This document shows, in pieces, positions 1 to 7,505 of a stretch of DNA of 16,001 nt. Source of the stretch: Flemingiibacterium sp045634005. GTDB lineage: Bacteria; Bacillota; Clostridia; Oscillospirales; CAG-272. The DNA lies in contig JAZQZL010000034.1 in the NCBI GenBank assembly GCA_045634005.1, forward strand, positions 1 to 16,001, in the 5' to 3' direction. A program made the position numbers and the translations under genes. The notes under the pieces were generated by a model, which was given only the letters and a program-made list of their open reading frames with translations, was not told where the DNA came from and made no database searches. The number at the start of each line of letters is the position of its first letter. Position 1 is the first letter of the stretch.

Positions 1-1
1 A

Positions 2-1150
2 GCAGTTAAGGAAAACGAAGTAGCAGCAACCTGCACCACCGACGGTAGCTACGACAGCGTAGTATACTGCGAAGAGTGCAAGACTGAAATCAGCCGCACA
101 CCTATGACTGTGGATGCTACCGGCCACAAGTTCGCATCCACAACTGCAACGAACTGCTCCGCATGTGATTACTACAGAGCAGTATTCGCGGTAGAAACCC
201 TTTCTGCAACCGCAGAAACTCTCCTCACGCTCAAGTTCTTCCTCCCTGCAGAAGTAGCAAATGCCGCTGATGCATACATGATTCTTGAGCAGAATAATGT
301 CGAGACCAAGATCGCTATTTCTGATATCGCCGTAGATGCTAGTAGCAGACATTTCGTAGATATCGGTATTCCTTCCGGTCGTCTGACGATGCCTGTAACC
401 GCGACTATTTACGACGGTAACGGAAACGTTGTTGATATCTACGACAACCAGAGAGGCGTTGAGGGCACATCTCTTGCACGCGCAGCAGTTGACTACGCAA
501 AGAGAATGCTTGCAAGTAATGCTGAGGCTTATGTGAAGACTCATCCTCTTATAATCGCAATTTCCACCTACGGCGGTTATGCACAGAAGTACTTTGCAAA
601 CAAGGGTATGAACGTTGATGTAAACAATCCTGCATACAACATTCTTCCTGAGTTTGGCAAGGAGATTCCTGACATTTCCACCATCACTGCAGCTTCCATT
701 CCTGAGAAGTTCAACGGTCCTACAAAGGGCGACAATAACGGTAACGGTGTAATCTATGATGCACAGTCTCCCGGACTTGAGTCCTCTGTATACATGAATG
801 TAAACTTTAAGCTTGAGGCTGGTTACACCATTGACGACTTCAAGTTTGAGCTTACTTATCTGAAGGACGGTAGGATGGTAACTGAAGAGGTTGAAACCAC
901 TTATGATGCTAATAATACCAGATATACTGTAAAGATCGCTGATATTCCTGCAGCATACTGGGATAACATGTACACCATCACCATCACCAACCGTGATACC
1001 GGTGTTGCATTTGAGGTTAACACTTGCATCGTAAGCTACGTTAAGTATGCACTCGAGAAGTTCACCGGCGCAAACTACGCAGATCTTTGCAACCTCCTCA
1101 GAGCTATGTACTTCTATGCTACTGAAGCTACTGCTTACTTCGGTAAGTAA
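2..1150 (+). CDS. C-terminal part of a large secreted/surface protein (5' end outside window)
   Basis: The reading frame is open from base 2, so this is the last 382 residues of a longer protein; the ATG at 104 is internal. Residues 1-55 carry a cysteine-pair module: C11, C23 and C26, the motif DGSYDSVVYC, GHKF with H42, then C52 and C55 in NCSAC. From family knowledge, this module often occurs as tandem copies in clostridial extracellular proteins. Residues 56-382 form a beta-rich region, a helical stretch near AAVDYAKRML, another beta-rich part and a helical end (LCNLLRAMYFYATEATAYFG) that I recognise as a common ending in such proteins. There is no LPXTG motif, SLH domain or C-terminal membrane helix, so attachment would depend on the missing N-terminal part. 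All 19 lysine codons are AAG, a bias not seen in the genes that follow and consistent with high expression. The substrate or binding partner is unknown. Confidence 0.8.
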   Translation, partial: AVKENEVAATCTTDGSYDSVVYCEECKTEISRTPMTVDATGHKFASTTATNCSACDYYRAVFAVETLSATAETLLTLKFFLPAEVANAADAYMILEQNNVETKIAISDIAVDASSRHFVDIGIPSGRLTMPVTATIYDGNGNVVDIYDNQRGVEGTSLARAAVDYAKRMLASNAEAYVKTHPLIIAISTYGGYAQKYFANKGMNVDVNNPAYNILPEFGKEIPDISTITAASIPEKFNGPTKGDNNGNGVIYDAQSPGLESSVYMNVNFKLEAGYTIDDFKFELTYLKDGRMVTEEVETTYDANNTRYTVKIADIPAAYWDNMYTITITNRDTGVAFEVNTCIVSYVKYALEKFTGANYADLCNLLRAMYFYATEATAYFGK

Positions 1151-1180
1151 GATTTAGTTGAAGACTAGTCTGAATCCCTA

Positions 1181-1230
1181 AAACAAAACACCCCCCGCAG
1201 TCTTTCGACTGCGGGGGTTTTGTTTTTGTA
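1181..1230. terminator. Strong bidirectional intrinsic terminator
   Basis: An 11-bp perfect stem pairs 1192-1202 (CCCCCGCAGTC) with 1207-1217 (GACTGCGGGGG) around a TTTC loop. TTTTGTTTTT follows on the plus strand. An A-rich run before the stem gives a U-rich tail on the minus strand too. It lies between two convergent genes, 31 bases after the secreted protein's stop and just beyond the NERD gene's stop, so it probably ends both transcripts. Confidence 0.93.
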
Positions 1231-1231
1231 T

Positions 1232-1912
1232 TTACTTATGCTTGCGAACCGCCTTTTTGTGACGGCGGACTACCGATCTGTCGGTCGTTGATTTGTGCTT
1301 TATTATGTCGCGCACACGTCTTGTTTGCGATGTGGAGAGCGCGTTCTTTTTGCCGTTCTTTCGTACGTATTCAACGAGAGCGTCAGAGCGGATTACGTTT
1401 GGATAAGTATGTGAAAACGTTACCTTGCGAGAGGTGAATACCACCACGCTGTATATCGGTACGTTGTAGTGACCCTCGGCGCGAAGTATCTCGCCGACGA
1501 TCTTCTGATGCGTCTTATTCTGACGCAAGGGGTTATAGAAGGAAATCTTTTTGTCGTTGTACGTCTGCCACCAGCTATGCTCATCGGGACAGCGAATGTA
1601 GCCGTTGTGGCTCTTGACCTCGATGACACAAATGCCCGAACGAGTGACCACGAGGTGGTCTATCTCTGCGTGCTTTTTTTCGTTGCTTTTCAAATAGGGA
1701 AGATATATTCCCGAAAATACCGCTTCATCTCCGAAAGCCTTTTTAAGCATCGCGTCCATGCGTGCTTCGCTTTCTCTGCCGTAGCTCTCTATTTTGCGAC
1801 GGCGTGCTGCGGTCTTTATCTTGATGAGCAGAACGAGTATGACTGCAGCCACGGCTACCACCGCGGCAAGCGCTCCCACTAAAACCAAAGTCGTTTGTAG
1901 TGTTTCGTTCAT
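1232..1912 (-). CDS. Membrane-anchored NERD (nuclease-related) domain protein
   Basis: The 226-residue protein has one N-terminal membrane helix (about residues 7-31), a basic linker (AARRRK), then a NERD domain at about 45-165. The domain shows the PD-(D/E)xK pattern of nuclease-like folds: EIDHLVV with D85, and VIEVKSHNGYI with E98 and K100. The conserved downstream block NPLRQNKTH (Q131) is also present. The tail from about 198 is rich in Lys, Arg and His. NERD domains are thought to be related to nucleases, but most single-domain members have no tested activity. The gene lies 50 bases after the ACP gene and is probably the last of that operon; a functional link to the ligase, lyase and ACP genes is not evident. 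No good Shine-Dalgarno sequence stands before the ATG. A GC-rich hairpin occupies the gap instead, so the start is a little less certain than for its neighbours. Confidence 0.85.
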   Translation of the reverse strand: MNETLQTTLVLVGALAAVVAVAAVILVLLIKIKTAARRRKIESYGRESEARMDAMLKKAFGDEAVFSGIYLPYLKSNEKKHAEIDHLVVTRSGICVIEVKSHNGYIRCPDEHSWWQTYNDKKISFYNPLRQNKTHQKIVGEILRAEGHYNVPIYSVVVFTSRKVTFSHTYPNVIRSDALVEYVRKNGKKNALSTSQTRRVRDIIKHKSTTDRSVVRRHKKAVRKHK

Positions 1913-1924
1913 ATTATCAGTAGG

Positions 1925-1952
1925 GCGCGACGCCCCGTTAGGGACGCCGCGC
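1925..1952. repeat. GC-rich hairpin between the ACP and NERD genes
   Basis: Read on the minus strand, 12 consecutive pairs form (10 Watson-Crick and 2 G-U) around the loop TAAC: GCGCGGCGTCCC with GGGGCGTCGCGC. No U-run follows, so it is not a standard terminator. It resembles the short palindromes dispersed between genes in many bacterial genomes, but I see no second copy here. It could also slow RNA decay or lower translation of the downstream NERD gene. Confidence 0.6.
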
Positions 1953-1962
1953 GGTTATTTTA

Positions 1963-2184
1963 TCAGAGGCTCTGGAGATAGTCTACAACGTCGCCGACGG
2001 TTATAAACTTGGAGAGCTGATCGTCGTCTATCGTGATGCCAAGCTTATCCTCGCAAAGAAGAATAAGGTCTGCAAGCTCAAGAGAGTTGATGCCAAGATC
2101 CTTGGTAAGCGATGCCTCGGGAGTGATAAGCGCGGGATCGATGTTTAATTCCTCAACAAGGATATTTTTGAATTGCTCGTACAT
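1963..2184 (-). CDS. Acyl carrier protein with NSL attachment motif
   Basis: At 73 residues it has the normal ACP length and four-helix pattern. The phosphopantetheine site is S34 in GINSLELADL. Most fatty-acid-synthesis ACPs have Asp before the serine (DSL); here it is Asn33. The recognition helix is otherwise typical and acidic (ELADLILLCEDKLGITI). A clear GGAGG lies 9 bases before the ATG. The gene stands 46 bases after the lyase-like gene and appears co-transcribed with the acyl-AMP ligase, so it is probably a dedicated carrier that receives an acyl group from that ligase rather than the housekeeping ACP. This role is inferred from context; a 4'-phosphopantetheinyl transferase is not in the window. 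Confidence 0.92.
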   Translation of the reverse strand: MYEQFKNILVEELNIDPALITPEASLTKDLGINSLELADLILLCEDKLGITIDDDQLSKFITVGDVVDYLQSL

Positions 2185-2230
2185 TGGTGTATACCTCCGA
2201 AATTAAATTATTACTTATTTTATTTTTGAC

Positions 2231-3727
2231 TTAAGCCTTATTTGCGAGCGCTACAAGCGCGTCCGCCTTATTCTCGAGTGTAGCGTATGCATTCTCGACC
2301 TGATTTTTTATAGCCGAAAGTCTTGCGGATTCATCATTTACGGTGGAAAGTCCGTGACTGATCATATTTTTTACAGATGCTCTGCTCGGACCGCCCGTGT
2401 GTATTTTGGTTTCAACGTTACGGCAGGGATCGAGAATGCTGTCGATCTCATCCTGTGTCATAACGAGCGGATAACCGAGTATCTTTTTGCTTTCATCTGC
2501 GATACGCTCGGGAGTGAAGCCTCTGATAAGCGACTGATCCTCGAGAACGATTGCGACTATATTTCCGACGATGTCGTGCGCATTCGTGAAGGAAATCGCG
2601 TCACGCTTTACCATATAATCTGCAAGGCTCGTTACCGTAGAAAGGTTTTCCGCCGCCTGACGGACAGCGCGCTCCTTGCGAACGTGAGAATGGGTGATGC
2701 TTTCGATCATACAGATGAGCATCTGCTTGACCTGGCTTATCATCTGCCAATAGGGAAGCGGGATCTCGAAGAGATCCATTGTGTTGCTGAATGCGGTTCC
2801 CCTGAGGATCGTAGTGATGGTGGTCTGTGCGCCGATGATGTGACCGGCCTTCGCTCTTGCCATTTCAAGCGAAACGGGGTTACGCTTCTGAGGCATAATG
2901 CTGCTGCAGACTGCAATCTCGCCGCCAATTTCCAAAATGCCGTTTTCAAACGTTGACCAGAAGTAAAGATCCTCTGCAACGCGGCTTATATTGGTTGCGA
3001 GAATGGAAAATGCTGATGCAAGCTCAAGGTAGTAGTCACGCGCGCTGATGCAGTCGAGCGTGTTCTCGATAACCGAGTCGAAGCCGAGCAGCCTTGCAAG
3101 ACCGTCACGGTCGATAGGGAAGCTTGTTCCTGCAAAGGCTGCGGCGCCGTACGGCGAGCGGTTCGCGTTGGTATATGCGTTTAAGATGCGTACAAAATCT
3201 CTCGAAAGCGCGCTGTTAACTGCTGTGAAGTAGTGGCCGAGGGTTATCGGCTGACCGGGCTGGAAATGCGTGTATCCGGTTATAACGGTGTCGGTATTTT
3301 CCTCTGCCTTTTTAAGAAGGAGCGTCTGAAGCTCAATTAAAAGCTCTGATATCTCCCACACCGAGCGGCGTGCTGCCATGCGGTTGAGCACTGCAGAAAT
3401 ATCGTTGCGGCTGCGTCCGAGGTGGAGCTTACCGCCGATCTCGTTTCCGACCTTCTTGAACATCTGGCGTTCTACGTTAAAGTAGAAGTCCTCAAGCTCA
3501 CCCTTGACGTCATCGGACGTCATATTTTCCTTAACGTAGCGGAAGCCTGAAATGATGGTGCCCGCGTCGGTCTTGTCAAGCAGTCCGTTTTCTGCAAGCG
3601 ATACCGCGTAAGCAACGTTGAGCCTGATCATATCGGGCATAGCGACGTTAAAGTCGTTGAGGATCTCGTTTCTGACGACCTCATCCGCAAAGCGTTTCGA
3701 CATTACAGCTTTGATACTTTCTCTCAT
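2231..3727 (-). CDS. Argininosuccinate lyase/fumarase superfamily protein, substrate uncertain
   Basis: The 498-residue protein belongs to the superfamily that removes a fumarate group by beta-elimination. Visible signatures are HLGRSRND (102-109), GYTHFQPGQP with the likely catalytic H154, and the flexible-loop signature SSIMPQKRNP (275-284) with K281. It differs from canonical ArgH. The N-terminal WGGRF motif is absent, EDVH is replaced by EDFY (79-82), HTGRSRNDQ reads HLGRSRNDI, and the Asp expected after KxNP is Val285. It is also about 40 residues longer than usual. Neighbours are an acyl-AMP ligase 24 bases upstream and an ACP 46 bases downstream; no argG or other arginine gene is nearby. 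An AGGAG lies 6 bases before the ATG. I judge it a C-N lyase of unknown substrate, possibly an N-succinyl-type compound. True argininosuccinate lyase remains possible. Confidence 0.85.
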   Translation of the reverse strand: MRESIKAVMSKRFADEVVRNEILNDFNVAMPDMIRLNVAYAVSLAENGLLDKTDAGTIISGFRYVKENMTSDDVKGELEDFYFNVERQMFKKVGNEIGGKLHLGRSRNDISAVLNRMAARRSVWEISELLIELQTLLLKKAEENTDTVITGYTHFQPGQPITLGHYFTAVNSALSRDFVRILNAYTNANRSPYGAAAFAGTSFPIDRDGLARLLGFDSVIENTLDCISARDYYLELASAFSILATNISRVAEDLYFWSTFENGILEIGGEIAVCSSIMPQKRNPVSLEMARAKAGHIIGAQTTITTILRGTAFSNTMDLFEIPLPYWQMISQVKQMLICMIESITHSHVRKERAVRQAAENLSTVTSLADYMVKRDAISFTNAHDIVGNIVAIVLEDQSLIRGFTPERIADESKKILGYPLVMTQDEIDSILDPCRNVETKIHTGGPSRASVKNMISHGLSTVNDESARLSAIKNQVENAYATLENKADALVALANKA

Positions 3728-3751
3728 AGTGGTCTCCTGAAAATCGCTGAA

Positions 3752-5467
3752 TTACTTATACAAAAATCTCTTTATCTTCTTCGAGGTGGTCTTTTCAAAC
3801 TCCTCTTTTCTGACCTCGATTGCAGACATATGCTTGAAGGAGGGAAGCTCACGGTTAACGTCGTTTACAGCGTCGCGCACGATCGTTTCGATCTCCTCGT
3901 CGCTCTTGCCCTCAAGCTTTTCAAAGTCGGGGAAAATAAGCGCGGTGATCGCGATCTCGCCGGACTCATCCTTGCGTCCGATAACCACGGACTCCTTGAT
4001 CAGCTCGCAGTGCGAAAGGTGTTCCTCAAGCTCCTCGGGGAATACGTTTTTACCGTTCGAGAGAATGATGACGTTCTTCTTTCTGCCGGTGATGAAGATG
4101 TATCCGTCAGCGTCGATATAACCGATATCTCCGGTGCGGAACCAGCCGTCCTTGGTGAACACAGCCTTGGTTGCTTCCTCGTCCTTGTAGTAGCCGAGCA
4201 TAACGTTGTCGCCCTTAACAAGGATCTCACCCGTTTCATCGGTGTCACTTGTTTTGTCGATCTTTACGCTTACGCCGTAAACGGGAAGTCCGACCGAGCC
4301 AAAACGAGGCTTTCTGTCCGGGGGATTACAAGCAACGAGGGGCGAGCACTCGGTGATGCCGTAGCCCTCGTAGATGGTGATGCCGTAGGTGTAGAAATCG
4401 TTAAGCACTACCGGGCTTACGGGAGCGCCTCCGCAGATTATCGACTTAACGTCGCCGCCGAGGGCGCTTGTGATCTGAGAGAAGAGCTTCGGACGAAGAT
4501 CAATGCCGACCTTAAGGGAAGTAAGAGCGATCTTCTTCGCCGCAGCAACCTTTTTCTCCATACCTTTCTTGCGAATACCCTCGTTGATGCGCTTGTGAAT
4601 AGTTTCAACGAAGAGCGGTACGAGAACGAGCGCGTTAGGCTTATAGTAAGCGAAGTTACGGGTGGCGTACTTTATACTGTCATTGATGAACTGCGAAGCG
4701 CCGATGTTGAGAGCGGCGATATGCGAGCAGGTCATCTCGTATGTGTGATGCTGGGGAAGAACGGAAACAAGGCGCGTGTTGCTGTCATACGGAGTTGTCA
4801 TACAAGCGGCGTATGCAGCAGAGCAAAGGTTCTTCTCGGAGAGCATAACACCCTTGGAGGTGCCTGTCGTACCCGAGGTGAAGAGTATTGCGCACATCTT
4901 TTCAAGCACGGGCTTGTGGTCGTAGTAGGAGGTGTTGCCGTTTTCCATAGCCTGCTTTCCGAGAGCGAGGAGATCGTCCCACGGGAGAACCTTCGGCGCG
5001 TGTGCGAGTGTTTCGTCAACGGTGTCCTCGCCTGCCATCGGGATATAGTAACGAAGCTGCGGAAGCTTGTCAGCGTTCTCGGTGATAACGCCCTTGAACG
5101 TGGGCGAGTACACGATAGCGGAGCATTCCGCGCGGTTAAGGAAGTTTACGAGCTGTTCAGGCGAAACCTCTTTATCAAGCGGAACGATTACACCGCCGGA
5201 GCCGACGGTACCGAGATAGGTTACGGTGGTTTTAGCGGAAGTTTCGCTTATTACAGCGACGTGGCCACCCTGAATACCGAGCACGTTAAGCGCGGTACCG
5301 AGCTGCTCGCACTCCTCTTTAAGACGGGCGTAAGAGAAGTGTACTTCTTCGTCCTTGCTGACCTTATAAACGTAGACGTCCTTTTCGGGCCAAAGCGCCG
5401 CGGAGTCAACTACAAGGTCGCGTATTGACGGGACTTCCTTTGGAAGCGCACGGGTTTTTTTACTCAT
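3752..5467 (-). CDS. Acyl-AMP ligase (long-chain acyl-CoA/acyl-ACP synthetase family)
   Basis: This 571-residue ANL-superfamily enzyme should activate a carboxylic acid with ATP to an acyl-adenylate and pass it to a thiol carrier. Motifs in order are the ATP loop LFTSGTTGTSKG (196-206), YEGYGITECSP (366-376), GWFRTGDIGYID (441-452), the hinge GRKKNVIILSNGKNVFPEE (461-479), and the C-terminal TTSKKIKR (560-567) with catalytic Lys at about 564. No membrane helix or fused carrier domain is seen. Length and motif spacing fit FadD-like acyl synthetases. It is the first gene after a consensus promoter and is followed by the lyase-like gene and an ACP. That makes acyl-ACP rather than acyl-CoA formation attractive, though this is inference. 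AAAGGGG lies 7 bases before the ATG. Acyl chain length cannot be read from the sequence. Confidence 0.93.
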   Translation of the reverse strand: MSKKTRALPKEVPSIRDLVVDSAALWPEKDVYVYKVSKDEEVHFSYARLKEECEQLGTALNVLGIQGGHVAVISETSAKTTVTYLGTVGSGGVIVPLDKEVSPEQLVNFLNRAECSAIVYSPTFKGVITENADKLPQLRYYIPMAGEDTVDETLAHAPKVLPWDDLLALGKQAMENGNTSYYDHKPVLEKMCAILFTSGTTGTSKGVMLSEKNLCSAAYAACMTTPYDSNTRLVSVLPQHHTYEMTCSHIAALNIGASQFINDSIKYATRNFAYYKPNALVLVPLFVETIHKRINEGIRKKGMEKKVAAAKKIALTSLKVGIDLRPKLFSQITSALGGDVKSIICGGAPVSPVVLNDFYTYGITIYEGYGITECSPLVACNPPDRKPRFGSVGLPVYGVSVKIDKTSDTDETGEILVKGDNVMLGYYKDEEATKAVFTKDGWFRTGDIGYIDADGYIFITGRKKNVIILSNGKNVFPEELEEHLSHCELIKESVVIGRKDESGEIAITALIFPDFEKLEGKSDEEIETIVRDAVNDVNRELPSFKHMSAIEVRKEEFEKTTSKKIKRFLYK

Positions 5468-5562
5468 TTTCGAACCCCTTTGACTATATAGTTATTTGGT
5501 TAAAATCGCTGTTTCGTTATAATGCTTTGTTAGGATTTAGTATACACGATTTCCCAGAATAT

Positions 5563-5591
5563 ATTATACTATAAGCATAGAGATTTGTCAA
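5563..5591 (-). promoter_or_regulatory. Perfect sigma-A promoter of the ligase/lyase/ACP operon
   Basis: On the minus strand TTGACA (5586-5591) and TATAAT (5563-5568) are separated by exactly 17 bases. An A/T-rich stretch upstream could act as an UP element. Transcription should start near 5556, leaving a leader of about 89 bases. The leader contains a 10-bp palindrome, ACTATATAGT (5483-5492), just upstream of the ligase Shine-Dalgarno sequence. A perfect consensus implies strong expression unless a repressor acts here. Confidence 0.9.
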
Positions 5592-5652
5592 GAGGAATTT
5601 TTGTTGTTTTTACAACAAGTTTGAATTTTTTCGCCGCATAAGTCAGTGCGAG

Positions 5653-5683
5653 ATAAAACAAAAGGGAGGGGTGAACCCCTCCC
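5653..5683 (-). terminator. Intrinsic terminator after the Xaa-Pro aminopeptidase gene
   Basis: On the minus strand GGGAGGGG pairs with CCCCTCCC around TTCA (5664-5683), followed by TTTTGTTTTAT. It begins 6 bases after the stop codon. It separates the 8225-5690 unit from the promoter of the next minus-strand operon. The plus strand also has a T-run after the stem, but no plus-strand gene ends here. Confidence 0.92.
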
Positions 5684-5689
5684 AATTTT

Positions 5690-7477
5690 TTATATTGCTC
5701 TTGTAAGCTTTGCAAGCTTCTGCTTGTCTTCAGCGTCAAGAAACTTCTCGAGCGTTTCGTAAACGTTCTTATGATAAGCGTTAAGCTTTCGTACGTCCGA
5801 CTCGTCGAGCAGCGACTTGTCGATGCCATCGAGGTCGATAGGACAGAAAGTAAGATTTTCAAAGCGCATAAACTGTCCGAACTCGTTCCTCTTATCCTTC
5901 GTACATACAAGCTCGTTCTCGATTCTGATTCCGTGACTGCCTTCAACGTAAAATCCGGGCTCGTCGGTGGTTACAGTGCCTTCCTCGATTTTTACGTTCG
6001 CACGCTCCCAATGGAAGCGGTTCGGGCCTTCGTGTACCGAGAGCAGATAGCCTACGCCGTGCCCCGTGCCGTGACGGAAATCAAGACCGTGCTCCCACAT
6101 CGGTGCGCGGCACGCCATATCAAGCGTACAGCCCGTTGCTCCCTCAAGGAAGGTGAGATTCATAAGGCGAAGCATACCGCACGCGACGAGCGTGTAATGC
6201 TTTTTAACGTCCTCGGGAAGCTTGCCGAGCACGAACGTGCGCGTGATGTCCGTTGTACCCTCGAGATAATGTCCGCCCGAGTCGATAAGGAGCATCGGCA
6301 CGGGTGCGGTCTTGTCGACCTTCGAGAAGTTCTCGACAGATGCGGAGTAGTGCGCCATAGCCGCATTCGGACCGAACGCGCATATCGCGCCGAACGACTC
6401 GTCAACAAACGTTACGCCGACCTTTTCTGCACATTCCTTGCGAAGCCCGAGCAGGTACTCGTCAACCGTAAGCTCGTCGAACTCGCGCTCGCCAAATTTG
6501 AGCTCGAGCATCATTTTTGTCATCGCAAGTCCGTCAGCGACGTGACTGATGCGAAGATTTTTAAGCTCGGTTTCGTTCTTTTTAGCCTTTAAAATAAGCG
6601 TCGGATTGTCGCCGTTTATTATTTCTGCACCCGCAAGCGTGTCAACGATAGCCGCGGAAACTGCTGTTTTGTCAAGCAGCACCTTTTTGCCGGAAAGTGC
6701 TTTAAGCGCGGTAAAAAATTCGCCGTACGGGCAGACGGTCACGCCGTCCGCCGTGAGGCTTGCCTTAACGTCGCTTACAGCATTCTCGCCTACGAAAAGC
6801 TTGTCAGCCTCTGCAGTTACGATAGTGTATGAGAGAAATACGGGAGTATTGGTAACGTCGCCGCCGCGAAGATTGTAAAGCCACGCGATGTCGCAAAGGC
6901 TCGACATAACGAGCGCATCCGCACCCTTGTCTGCGATTGCTTTTCTAACGTCAGCGAGCTTTTCTTTGTGGGTTCTGCCGCAGTATTTTGTGTCAAGCGC
7001 CCATATTTTAGACTCGGGCAGAGCAGGGCGGTCAGACCAGATGAGTCCAACGTAATCGGTATCGGTAACGATGGAAGCGCCCTCGGGAAGCTTCTTTTTG
7101 AGTGCATCTACGATGTTTGCACCGACGCATTTGCCGTCGGTTGCAAGGCACCTGCAGCCTGCCTCAAACTGCGAGATGATATATTCGTTTGGAGTTGGAA
7201 CGCCCTCCATACCGACACGCATAAGGTCTATCGTGGAGTCCTTAAGCTGACGCTCCGCCTGAATATAGTAGCGGCCGTCGGTAAAGAGCTTTGCTTCGGT
7301 ACGCGTGATAACGAGGGTTCCTGCCGAGCCGGTAAAGCCCGACACCCACGCGCGCGCCTTGAAATAGTCGCCGACGTATTCGGACTGATGATAGTCGTCA
7401 GATGTGATGAGGAGTATATCCGCACCGCGCTCGTTCATAAGAGAGCGCAGGGCAGAGAGCTTTTCGATAGTAGTCAT
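5690..7477 (-). CDS. pepP: M24B Xaa-Pro aminopeptidase (aminopeptidase P family)
   Basis: The 595-residue protein has the three-part layout of long aminopeptidase P enzymes: two creatinase-like N-terminal domains (about 1-140 and 150-295) and a C-terminal pita-bread metallopeptidase domain (about 310-535). All five metal ligands are visible: D399 in LLIDSGGHY, D410 in TTDITRT, H473 in GTGHGVGY, E506 in TDEPGFY and E520 in IRIENE. The supporting histidines H376 (MAHYSA) and H482 (SVHEGP) are also present. It should remove an N-terminal residue in front of proline, with two metal ions, usually manganese. There is no signal peptide, so it is cytoplasmic. AAAGGA lies ahead of the ATG. It is the second gene of a unit with the anchored unknown 28 bases upstream, and ends at a strong terminator. 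It probably completes breakdown of imported proline-containing peptides. Confidence 0.95.
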   Translation of the reverse strand: MTTIEKLSALRSLMNERGADILLITSDDYHQSEYVGDYFKARAWVSGFTGSAGTLVITRTEAKLFTDGRYYIQAERQLKDSTIDLMRVGMEGVPTPNEYIISQFEAGCRCLATDGKCVGANIVDALKKKLPEGASIVTDTDYVGLIWSDRPALPESKIWALDTKYCGRTHKEKLADVRKAIADKGADALVMSSLCDIAWLYNLRGGDVTNTPVFLSYTIVTAEADKLFVGENAVSDVKASLTADGVTVCPYGEFFTALKALSGKKVLLDKTAVSAAIVDTLAGAEIINGDNPTLILKAKKNETELKNLRISHVADGLAMTKMMLELKFGEREFDELTVDEYLLGLRKECAEKVGVTFVDESFGAICAFGPNAAMAHYSASVENFSKVDKTAPVPMLLIDSGGHYLEGTTDITRTFVLGKLPEDVKKHYTLVACGMLRLMNLTFLEGATGCTLDMACRAPMWEHGLDFRHGTGHGVGYLLSVHEGPNRFHWERANVKIEEGTVTTDEPGFYVEGSHGIRIENELVCTKDKRNEFGQFMRFENLTFCPIDLDGIDKSLLDESDVRKLNAYHKNVYETLEKFLDAEDKQKLAKLTRAI

Positions 7478-7505
7478 ATTAATATCCTTTCGGTTAAATT
7501 ATCGG

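Noticed and set aside
2354..2956. Open plus-strand frame of 200 codons opposite the lyase-like gene
   Set aside because: Antisense shadow: no recognisable motif or ribosome site, and the opposite strand carries a clear enzyme family.
2231..3727. Straight call as argininosuccinate lyase (argH)
   Set aside because: Family membership is clear, but several substrate-side positions differ from ArgH and no arginine gene is nearby. I kept the broader family name.
3830..5428. Open plus-strand frame of 532 codons opposite the acyl-AMP ligase
   Set aside because: It lies wholly antisense to a gene with every ligase motif, has no ribosome site, and its translation shows no domain. Such shadows are common in GC-balanced genes with strong codon bias.
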